Source of the DNA: Baffinella frigidus
Lineage: Eukaryota > Cryptophyceae > Cryptomonadales > Baffinellaceae
Assembly: GCA_026770585.1 (NCBI GenBank)
Contig: MU647601.1
Coordinates: 22,563-35,062, forward strand
Reading direction: 5' to 3'
DNA length: 12,500 nucleotides
Shown here: positions 4,848 through 10,613 of the stretch, piece after piece
How the letters are laid out: every line of letters starts with the position of its first letter
How positions within the stretch are numbered: position 1 is the stretch's first letter
The notes under the pieces: generated by a model
What the model saw: the letters and a program-made list of their open reading frames with translations, nothing else
Told to the model about the DNA's origin: nothing
The model's database searches: none
Translations under genes and position numbers: made by a program

Positions 4848-7627
4848 ATGCAGGAGCGGCTGGGGCGCGCTCTTGTGTGGCTGGGGGCGGTGGCGATGGT
4901 GTCGCTGCTGGTGGCGGCTGCCGTGGTGCGCCCGTCGGCCTCGGAGCTGCTCCAGCAGCGGGAGATTCTGCACACGCAAGGTCCAAGTCCTAGGGAGTCA
5001 GCGGTTTGGTGCGCGGTGGGGCTGGTGGAAGCTGGCGCGTGCCCTAGACAGAGCTCTCTTTAGGGGTAATGTGCGTTGCTTAGAATGATATAGAGCCGTT
5101 CCCATGTCATCGTGTCTGTCCCCGACCTCACTTCTCTAGCCTTCCATCCCTCCAGATTTTCCTAAATTTAGCACGCTAGCTACCCCTGTGTCCTCGCGAA
5201 GCAGGAAGCCTCCTCTCGGCTCTGGCATGCTGTTCCGACCCCGTCCTCACCCTGACCCTGACCCTACTCCCCCACCGCAGTCAACATGATGGGTTTCGGC
5301 GACGGGCTCAACCAGGGTGGCTACGCGGTCCCTCTCGCGGGGGCACGTCCTACCGGAGGCGGGGCGGCGGAGGAGGAGAGCGCGGCGCCGGCGCCGGCGC
5401 CTGACATGAGCGTGTGAGCGCCTTCACCGACTTCCCCCCCTCCTCCCCCGTCCGCTCACTAGCTCTGCCTCGCTTGGGTTGGCCGGCTATTCTCACGTTA
5501 CCAAGCTGGGTGTGCGGTACAAATCCGTCACCTTTGGAGCGGATAAGAGCCCAGGTTCACCAAGGTAGTGAGCCCGAATAGATTGAGACAGAAGTTTATG
5601 GTCCGACGTCTTAAGTTCAATAAAAGTCTCTCTCTCAAGCTAGGAAACTTGGAATAGAGGGGTGGACCTACTTTCTAGCTCTGCCCCAGTTTATTCTGGC
5701 TCGTCCTTAAAATCATTTAAGAGCAGAAATTCAGTACAAAGGGGCGGATAGAACGTCTTAAGGACGAGCCAGAATGAAACTCAGACAGAGCTAGAAATTA
5801 TGGTTGCAGAGTATAGTAAACGGTTGGTGTACAGGGGGTACAGTATACAGTACACTGTAAAACCTGTACACCAACCCGCCTCCCCACCTAGGACCGCCCT
5901 CAAGAGACCTTGATTACTATCAGCACGGCCGCCATGTATGCACCTGTGTACACGCGACTGCGTCGCCCCCTCCAAAAGACGGCACTTCCCGCCTCCATAA
6001 TCGGCGCTTTCCCCTAAAAAACCCACCCTCAACTCTGCACCCTAAACCCTAAACCCTGTACCCTGAAACCTGAACCCTGAACCCTACACCCTAAACCTTA
6101 AACCCTGAACCCTACACCCTCACCCCTAAACCCTGAACCCTAAAACCCAATCCCTGCACCCTAAACTCTACACCCTAGCCCTCAACCCCAAACCCTAAAA
6201 CCCAAACCCTGAACCCTGAACCCCAACCCATAACCCCTAACCCCCAACCCCACAGATACGTGCGACGAGGGGAGGAAGACTCACGGTTCAACCAGGTCGA
6301 GTCGCGCATGAAGGTCGACGAGAACTCCATCAGGTTCGGAGTCCCCCGTACAACCGATTTCTCTGGGAACATACCAGAATCTGTCAACATAACAAGGCGT
6401 AAGATAGCATCGTTTCATGCCTAAAATAGCATATACACCCTTACCTTCCGCGTGGGGAACCTAAGATAGCGGGGCACATGCTGTCTTGTTCCGAAATTAG
6501 ATTGTTGACCAAAGTTCGCCGCCCCGAGGCGTTCTGTTCGTACAGTGGGTCGTCCACTTTTGGAACTTTGGGAGAGGATGCGTAGGAAGAATTGACTTTG
6601 GCGTGCGCCGCGGGGGGGAGGGGGGGGGGGCTCGCGGTTCAACCAGGCCGAATCGCGCATGAAGGTCGACGAAAACTCCCATCAGGTGCGTGCCCAAGTC
6701 CAGCTCTGTCTCAGTCTTTTTGGGCTCACCAGTTTGGTGAGCCTGGGCTCTTTTCCGCTCCACAGTTAACGGGTTTGTACCGCCGACCCAGCATGTCAAC
6801 TTGAGAATAGTCGGTCAACCAAAGTGAGGCAGAGCTAGGTCTCTCTGGGACCATAGACACCTTTTCGTGTACCAACATGGCCACCAGGCATTCTCCCTCT
6901 CCCAGGCTAGTGTGTCTGCAGGACCTAGAAACACGCACCCAAGACCCCAGGCAGCTTCGTAGTGTGCGGTACAGGTGTTACTCCACGATTATGGAGGTGT
7001 CCTTTATGATCGGCGCGTCCCCCTTCATAAATGGCTCTCACCCCTTCAAAAATGGTGCTTCACCAGAAACGGCGCGTTCCCCCACAGGAGGATGCAGGAG
7101 ACGCCCTGTATCCAAACCCCTGAACCCTAGACCCTGAACCCTAGACCCTGAATCCTAAACACTCAACCTTGAACCCTGAACCCTAAACCCTAAATCCTAA
7201 ACCCTAAACCATAAACCCTACGCTCTAAGCCCTACGAGACACTAAACCCTAAACTCTAAACCCTAAACCATCCCTAAACCCCAAACCATAAACCCTACAC
7301 CCTGAACCCTGAACCCTGAACCCCAAACCCCAAACCCCAAACCCCAAACCCTCCCCCCCCGCAGGACGATGCAAGAGACGCCCTCAACCCTACATCATTA
7401 ACCCTCAACCATCCCTAAACCCAAAACCCTAACCCTAAACCCTAAACCCTAAACCCTAAACCCTAAACCCTAAACCCTAAATCCTAAACCCCAAACCCCA
7501 AACCCTAAACCCTACTCCCCAAACCCTAAACCCCAAACCCTAAACCCTAAACCCTAAACCCCACAGGACGATGCAAGAGACGATCCGGCAGCTGACAGAG
7601 CGGCTCGACAACCGGGGGCGATCTTAA
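4848..7627 (+). CDS. Spliced gene for a small membrane-anchored coiled-coil protein
   Basis: I rebuilt this from four exons: 4848-4980, 5281-5413, 6256-6333 and 7567-7627. All introns are GT-AG (300, 842 and 1233 bp) and the phases agree, giving 134 residues from the ATG at 4848. Residues 8-28 form one hydrophobic segment (VWLGAVAMVSLLVAAAVV) preceded by MQERLGR. The middle is Gly/Ala/Pro/Glu-rich with an AAPAPAP run. Residues 102 to about 130 give a heptad pattern (V, M, I, M, I, L, L at a/d positions in NQVESRM...NSIRTMQETI), a probable coiled coil. The stop is TAA at 7625. The frame is open upstream to 4770, with possible acceptor AGs at 4799-4800 and 4828-4829. The ATG may therefore be internal and earlier exons may lie outside the window. 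Intron 2's donor (GT at 5414) overlaps an in-frame TGA at 5415, so an unspliced transcript would end there. I do not recognise the family and assign no function. Confidence 0.6.
5459..5593. mobile_element. MITE-like element, CTAGCTCTG family, copy a
   Basis: It starts CTAGCTCTGCCTCGC and ends TGAGACAGAA, a worn complement of the start. Its whole length matches the reverse complement of 6701-6838. Shared interior words include GGCTATTCTCACGTT, GCGGTACAAATCC and GAGCCCAGGTTCACCAA. It lies in intron 2 of the membrane/coiled-coil gene and has no ORF. Confidence 0.65.
5593..5631 (+). repeat. 39 bp dispersed direct repeat, copy 2
   Basis: It matches 2033-2071 except for one A/T change, and it starts exactly where the MITE-like element at 5459-5593 ends. 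The AATAAA inside it could act as an intronic polyadenylation signal, though nothing else supports that. Confidence 0.55.
5672..5797. mobile_element. MITE-like element, CTAGCTCTG family, 126 bp, long arms
   Basis: Terminal inverted repeats of about 39 bp are at 5672-5710 (TTTCTAGCTCTG...CTCGTCCTTAA) and 5758-5797 (TTAAGGACGAG...CAGAGCTAGAAA), with a few mismatches and one indel. The outer motif is shared with the elements at 5459-5593 and 6701-6838, but the interior differs. It lies in intron 2. Confidence 0.65.
5822..5876. repeat. 14 bp perfect inverted repeat
   Basis: GGTTGGTGTACAGG (5822-5835) and CCTGTACACCAACC (5863-5876) are exact complements around a 27-base spacer that contains GTATACAGTACACTG. 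The right flank continues CGCCTCCCCACCTAGGACCGCC, which resembles the C-run part of the GGTACC/GCTCAT family, so this may be a derivative of it. Confidence 0.55.
6025..6250 (+). repeat. Telomere-like array ending at the exon 3 splice acceptor
   Basis: CCCTAAA, CCCTGAA, CCCTACA and CCCCAAC variants run without interruption from about 6025 to the CCACAG that precedes exon 3 at 6256. Many units contain CTAAC or CTGAC-like words, which resemble a branch-point consensus, in a pyrimidine-rich context. The block forms the 3' end of intron 2. Confidence 0.8.
6631..6685 (+). pseudogene. Degraded copy of exon 3
   Basis: It matches the last 54 bases of exon 3 (6280-6333) at nearly every position: CGGTTCAACCAGG, CGCGCATGAAGGTCGACGA. 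It carries an extra C (AACTCCCATCAG against AACTCCATCAG), which breaks the frame. The 5' portion is replaced by a G-run (6611-6630), so no acceptor remains. Its donor, CAG|GTGCGT, is nearer consensus than the donor of exon 3 (CAG|GTTCGG). If spliced to exon 4 it would give an unrelated C-terminus. Confidence 0.75.
6701..6838. mobile_element. MITE-like element, CTAGCTCTG family, copy c
   Basis: It begins CAGCTCTGTCTCAG and ends GTGAGGCAGAGCTAG. It is the reverse-orientation counterpart of 5459-5593 over its full length. Internally, GGGCTCACCAGTTTGGTGAGCC is itself a hairpin. It starts 15 bases after the end of the degraded exon 3 copy and lies in intron 3. Confidence 0.65.
7088..7108 (+). pseudogene. 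Partial copy 1 of the exon 4 start with splice acceptor
   Basis: After CCCACAG the sequence GAGGATGCAGGAGACGCC resembles the first 16 bases of exon 4 (GACGATGCAAGAGACG, two mismatches). It then passes into telomere-like repeats. It carries an AG acceptor but is too short to encode the coiled-coil end. Confidence 0.65.
7110..7358 (+). repeat. Telomere-like array inside intron 3, first block
   Basis: Mixed CCCTAAA, CCCTGAA, CCCTAGA and ATAAACC units start right after the first partial exon 4 copy. They end in four CCCCAAA units and a C-run before the second partial copy (7365). Confidence 0.8.
7365..7380 (+). pseudogene. Partial copy 2 of the exon 4 start with splice acceptor
   Basis: GACGATGCAAGAGACG at 7365-7380 is identical to the first 16 bases of exon 4 (7567-7582) and is preceded by CCCGCAG, a good acceptor. 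It continues CCCTCAACC into repeats. Use of this acceptor would add RTMQETPSTLHH and a stop in place of the coiled-coil end. Confidence 0.75.
7381..7563 (+). repeat. Telomere-like array ending at the exon 4 splice acceptor
   Basis: This is one of the more regular CCCTAAA blocks in the window, with several perfect tandem units (about 7434-7478) followed by CCCCAAA/CCCTAAA mixtures. It runs into CCCCACAG at 7559-7566, immediately before exon 4. Confidence 0.85.
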
Positions 7628-7705
7628 GTTGTGGGTGGTCTTAAGTTGTGGGCGATCTTAAGTTGTGACCGCCGGGGGAGATCTTGAGTTGTGGGGCGGT
7701 CTTCA
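7619..7705 (+). repeat. About 17 bp tandem repeat, GATCTTAAGTTGTGG unit
   Basis: GCGATCTTAAGTTGTGG, GTGGTCTTAAGTTGTGG, GCGATCTTAAGTTGTGA and a looser AGATCTTGAGTTGTGG copy occur in series. The first unit contains the TAA stop of the coiled-coil gene, so the array is the start of its 3' untranslated region. Confidence 0.7.
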
Positions 7706-7721
7706 GAGCCTTCCAGGGTTT

Positions 7722-7840
7722 CAGGGGTACTTCGCTGATCAGAAACCGCCTCCCCATAGGACTCTACAGTAGGCCTATGCCTAGGGCCCTAAGTTGGCCC
7801 CAGGGGGGGGGGACTTTCTTATGAGCGAGGTACCTCTGTA
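7722..7840. mobile_element. Foldback element, GGTACC/GCTCAT family, full length
   Basis: The left arm CAGGGGTACTTCGCTGATCA pairs with the right arm CTTATGAGCGAGGTACCTCTG. The inner stem contains CCTACAGTAGGCC, CCTAGGGCCCTAAG and a C-run/G-run pair. The length is about 119 bp. It lies downstream of the coiled-coil gene and may be in its 3' untranslated region. Confidence 0.65.
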
Positions 7841-7974
7841 CATCTACTCGACATTGAGGACACACTCCGCCCTAGAGTCTTCCAGTAGGCCTATGTGTAG
7901 GGGCGCATGGTCACCATAGGCGCCCTCGCCTCCTCGGGGCGGGATACATGGCAGCCACGTCAGAATACTGTATC

Positions 7975-7980
7975 AATAAA
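7975..7980 (+). terminator. Candidate polyadenylation signal of the coiled-coil gene
   Basis: AATAAA lies 348 bases past the TAA at 7625-7627, in the context TATCAATAAAGGC. It is the first AATAAA after the stop. Position is the only support. Confidence 0.3.
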
Positions 7981-8067
7981 GGCTTGACGGGCGAAGTCGC
8001 ATCATACATGTACACTGTACTGTCCTAGGGTCCTCAATGTCGAGGTGTTACTACACGGTTCTCATGC

Positions 8068-8099
8068 TCCTAAGCTCCTCGCTTGGGAGCAGCTTAGGA
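8068..8099. repeat. Small hairpin
   Basis: TCCTAAGCT (8068-8076) and AGCTTAGGA (8091-8099) are exact complements, with a further CTCC/GGAG pairing inside. The surrounding 7841-8134 shows no gene. Confidence 0.45.
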
Positions 8100-8134
8100 T
8101 CGTCTTTGGGGTTCGACTGGGCTCGGCCACGAGC

Positions 8135-8190
8135 AAGAGGGTACCTTGCTCGTGCCAGCCCCCCTCGGACCAGTGTAGGCCCCTTTAGGG
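8135..8190. repeat. Half copy of the GGTACC/GCTCAT foldback element
   Basis: AGAGGGTACCTTGCTCGTGCC, then CCCCCCTCGGACCAGTGTAGGCC. Only the left arm and inner stem remain, directly upstream of the full copy at 8200-8321. Confidence 0.5.
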
Positions 8191-8199
8191 TTGAGCGTT

Positions 8200-8321
8200 T
8201 ACAATGGTACCTCGCTCATAGAAAGCACCTCCTCCTAGGACCCTAGAGTAGGCCCATGCCTAGGGCCCTATGTGGGTCCTAGTGGGGGGGGACGCTTTCT
8301 CATGAACACGGTACCCCTGTA
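8200..8321. mobile_element. Foldback element, GGTACC/GCTCAT family, full length
   Basis: ATGGTACCTCGCTCATAGAA at the left pairs imperfectly with TTTCTCATGAACACGGTACC at the right. The centre is CCTAGAGTAGGCCCATGCC, then CTAGGGCCCTATGTGGG, with a G-run. The length is about 122 bp. It has the same order of parts as the copies at 2481-2601 and 7722-7840. Confidence 0.65.
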
Positions 8322-8378
8322 CGCGCAACCGTGTCTCCGAGACAGGCTTGTATCTCGTTAGGTTTACTGAAACACGTG

Positions 8379-8484
8379 GTATCCCTTAAGTGACCAGGCC
8401 TCCAAATTTGGGGGCCTGAGGTCCTAGGCTGGTCCTAGGGCCCTACGGTAGGGCGTATGAGCCTACTGGGCACTTAAGGGACAT
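8379..8484. mobile_element. Foldback element, CCCTTAAGTGG family, inverted copy
   Basis: ATCCCTTAAGTG (8381-8392) pairs with CACTTAAGGGAC (8471-8482). The interior reads CCTCCAAATTTGGGGG, then CCTACGGTAGGGCGTATGAG, the latter being the reverse complement of the CTCATACGCCCTACCGTAGG part of copy 1. This copy is therefore in the opposite orientation to those at 257 and 1690. Confidence 0.6.
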
Positions 8485-8542
8485 CTCGAAGAGGGCACGC
8501 AGCCCCTTTGACCGTGTGCGCCTCCCGAAGGTGGTGCAGCAC

Positions 8543-8714
8543 GGGTTTTGGGGTGTGGGTTCCGGGTTTGGGGTTGATCACAAGAACCCAAACCCCACAC
8601 CCCAAACCCCAAACCCCAAACCCCAAACCCCAAACCCCAAACCCCAAACCCCAACCCCTAACCCCCAAACCCCAAACCCCAAACCCCAAACCCCAAACCC
8701 TAAACCCCAAACCC
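8543..8714 (+). repeat. CCCCAAA array with a facing TTTGGGG segment
   Basis: GGGTTTTGGGGTGTGGGTT (8543-8561) faces its near-complement AACCCCACACCCCAAACC (about 8590-8609). About 15 CCCCAAA units then follow to 8712. The reading frames through it give PQTPNPK and GVWGLGF repeats with no biological meaning. It is the only block with a clear opposite-orientation stretch. The 140 bases between it and the zinc-finger gene show nothing. Confidence 0.75.
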
Positions 8715-8858
8715 GGCTATGCTCGGGTTGCGCGTGAGTGTCGTGTTATTCCTGTGGTTCCTGTGGCGGTCCGATCTTAGGCGCCAGTCGTTGCAGTAGC
8801 ACACGACAGCGTCCCTGCTCCCGCGTCCCTTCTCCCGCCGCAAAGCGCAGGTGGAGGT

Positions 8859-9269
8859 TCAGCCACCCGCGGGCGTGGCGTTCCCCCATTCAGCGCCATG
8901 CACGTTGTGCACCTCCTTGATGTGCTGCATCACCTCTTCCGGGTTGCACAAGTACTTCCCTTTCAGCTCACCGTTTGAGTGGGGAACGTCTGCGTTGCAA
9001 CTGTTACAGTAGCAGAAGTGCCACTCTCCGAGTTTTCCGTTGCCCTTTCTCACGCTCACGCCGTGATCGCACCTCAGGTGGGTCAAAAATTTATTGAACA
9101 GAGCTCCCTTTTCCTTTCCCCACCCGCAACCCCCAACGCAGTGATACAGGGGTGAAAATGGTTCGTATGAGCTGGGATACGAATAACTGTACCAACGTCC
9201 CATGCCGCAGTAAAGGAGCGCCGAAGGACTGGAGGTTGCAATTTCCACGGGGGAGAGGAGGGGGTCCAT
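8859..9269 (-). CDS. Small protein with two C2H2-like zinc fingers
   Basis: This is a single uninterrupted reading frame of 136 residues, from ATG at 9269 to TGA at 8859. The first 40 residues are low in charge and rich in Ser, Pro and Tyr. Then come two finger-like units. The first is C-x3-C (CVGGC), 15 residues, H-x4-H (HLRCDH). The second is C-x2-C (CNSC), a longer loop, then H-x4-H (HIKEVH). The spacing fits an atypical C2H2 fold that would bind zinc and perhaps nucleic acid or protein; this is inference. The frame stays open about 45 bases upstream of the ATG before a TGA. It stands alone among repeats and is antisense to the flanking spliced genes. I cannot name a family. It may be a host gene or a captured or mobile-element gene. 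Confidence 0.6.
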   Translation of the reverse strand: MDPLLSPVEIATSSPSALLYCGMGRWYSYSYPSSYEPFSPLYHCVGGCGWGKEKGALFNKFLTHLRCDHGVSVRKGNGKLGEWHFCYCNSCNADVPHSNGELKGKYLCNPEEVMQHIKEVHNVHGAEWGNATPAGG

Positions 9270-9412
9270 CCTCCAACGTCCCGGCGAGAGAGGAGGGCTT
9301 CCTTCAGTGATTTCCGGAAGTGCTCACTCGTGTTTTTTTTAGGTCCTTTGGTCACCGAAAAATCTTTTGACCTGAGGGTGGAGAAGCAGGGCTTTTGCCT
9401 AGGGACATGATC

Positions 9413-9505
9413 TTCCACCCCTTATACCAAAAGACCACATTTGTGAAACAGAATTGAAAGTTCCTCCACAAACGTGTTTTCACATTTTTGGTATGAAAGG
9501 TGGAA
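9413..9505. repeat. Imperfect 20 bp inverted repeat
   Basis: TTCCACCCCTTATACCAAAA (9413-9432) and TTTTGGTATGAAAGGTGGAA (9486-9505) are complements at about 17 of 20 positions. The left arm of the 661 bp element at 9432-10093 starts inside it. It lies upstream of the zinc-finger gene. Confidence 0.55.
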
Positions 9506-10093
9506 AATGAGGATTCGCGGCGTTTCCAGGTCCCGAGGCGGGCCCGTCGGGCGCTCGATTGGGTGTAACTTTCGACCCCCTTGGCTCATTTCACTTTTAT
9601 CGACGGTTCTGGAATTCTCAAAAGGTCCTCTTCAAATCCGCTGCTTGAATCTGGGGCATCAGAGGTCCGAAAACATACTCAAAATACGACTCCCCCAAAA
9701 CCACCGCATCTGGTTTTGCTCACCCTTCCACCGCTCCACGCAAAAACCTTGTCCCAACAAAGATGCTCAGGTGTTCAAGGCCTACAACTTTGCGAGATTT
9801 TTTTTCTTGGTTTAACCTGGGCGAAAAAGTTGGAGCAATAGTCCGTGACATTGGAGCCATTTCTGAATTTCCTGCTAAATAAGAGGGTGGGGTAGCAGAC
9901 CAAAAGTTGTCGATAGCTCCCTCGGAAAAGTTGGCAAAAGTGGAGGAAAACCTTTTTTTTTCCTCCGGATGGGCCCGCCTGGGTGAAGTATTTCTCGTCG
10001 CAGGCCGTTTTTGGAGATGTTCCCCCAATACCCACAAAAATCTGAGACCACATTTGTGGACCAACTCTCAATTCTGTTGTACAAATGTGGTCT
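9432..10093. mobile_element. Candidate non-autonomous element with 25 bp TIRs
   Basis: The 25 bp at 9432-9456 (AGACCACATTTGTG...CAGAATTG) match the reverse complement of 10069-10093 at 23 positions. The intervening roughly 610 bp have no convincing gene. The ORFs on both strands overlap each other and show no domain. No target-site duplication is evident (AAA on the left, CAG on the right). It could be a MITE or simply a rearranged inverted repeat. The right end is also part of the hairpin at 10016-10122. Confidence 0.45.
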
Positions 10094-10122
10094 CAGATTT
10101 TTGTGGGTATTGGGGGAACATC
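10016..10122. repeat. Perfect 42 bp hairpin with a 23-base loop
   Basis: The arm at 10016-10057 (GATGTTCCCCCAATACCCAC...) is an exact reverse complement of 10081-10122 (...GTGGGTATTGGGGGAACATC). The loop is 10058-10080. No mismatch was found on reading. A transcript of either strand would fold into a 42 bp duplex. The inner end of the arm (AGACCACATTTGT) also occurs at 9432. Confidence 0.85.
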
Positions 10123-10613
10123 ATGTTACCACACAAAACGCCTGCCACTCCACCCTCGTAAATAACCTGTTTGTGCTTCTCCACCCTCTTTGACCTTTTC
10201 ACGTGCGAAAACGGGGGTGAATCACCTTCAGGTTGTCGGAAGTGGGATATGCTCTGTGGGCGGGGAACTTTCACGCTCCCGCTCGCCCTCTCCCTGCTCT
10301 CAATCCCCGGTGAAGCCCCCCTGACCACACGCTGTTTTCTCCCGTCTCTCTCCCGCACAGGTTGTCGGGGTAGCACTGCTTGCCAAGTCCGACCAACTCC
10401 CGCAGCCCTGCTTGAGACCAGGCTACTGTAGGTACGACGGAGCCATACACTCAACCCTAGGAGGGGGGGGGGGGCAGAATGCTTCTCTCCAAGAACCCAG
10501 AGGCTTGAGCAATCCTCACGGGTCATTCCGAAGACGCGTTTGCAGCTCAAGGCGGGCTCCTTCTTTTCTGTCACTGATTTCCCGCCCCACCCCTCCCCCC
10601 CATCATCCCGCAG
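10123..10613 (+). other. Upstream region of the second spliced gene, exons unresolved
   Basis: The 5' end of the gene at 10614 should lie here or further left. Candidate signals are an ATG at 10247 followed by a hydrophobic stretch (FTLPLALSLLSIP) to a possible donor at 10311, an acceptor CGCACAG ending at 10361, a possible donor CTACT|GTAGGT near 10428, and a G-run at 10464-10474. No combination gives both the right phase and an ATG start, so I do not call exons. Confidence 0.35.

Noticed and set aside
5411-5417. TGA at 5415 as the normal end of the membrane-anchor gene
   Set aside because: It remains possible, but a good donor overlaps it. The downstream exons match in phase and give a clean heptad pattern, so the spliced form was preferred.
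8463-8780. ORFs encoding PQTPNPK and GVWGLGF repeats on both strands
   Set aside because: They are translations of the CCCCAAA array in all frames.
10247-10431. Signal-peptide-like ORF (MLCGRG...LPLALSLLSIP) as the first exon of the lumen-protein gene
   Set aside because: The hydrophobic start and a possible donor are attractive, but no splice combination reaches the 10614 exon in phase 1 without a stop.
9720-10574. Overlapping minus-strand ORFs of 69-168 codons across the hairpin
   Set aside because: They read through inverted repeats, with repeated MWSQIFVGIGG/VVSDFCGYWG peptides produced by both hairpin arms. There is no independent support.
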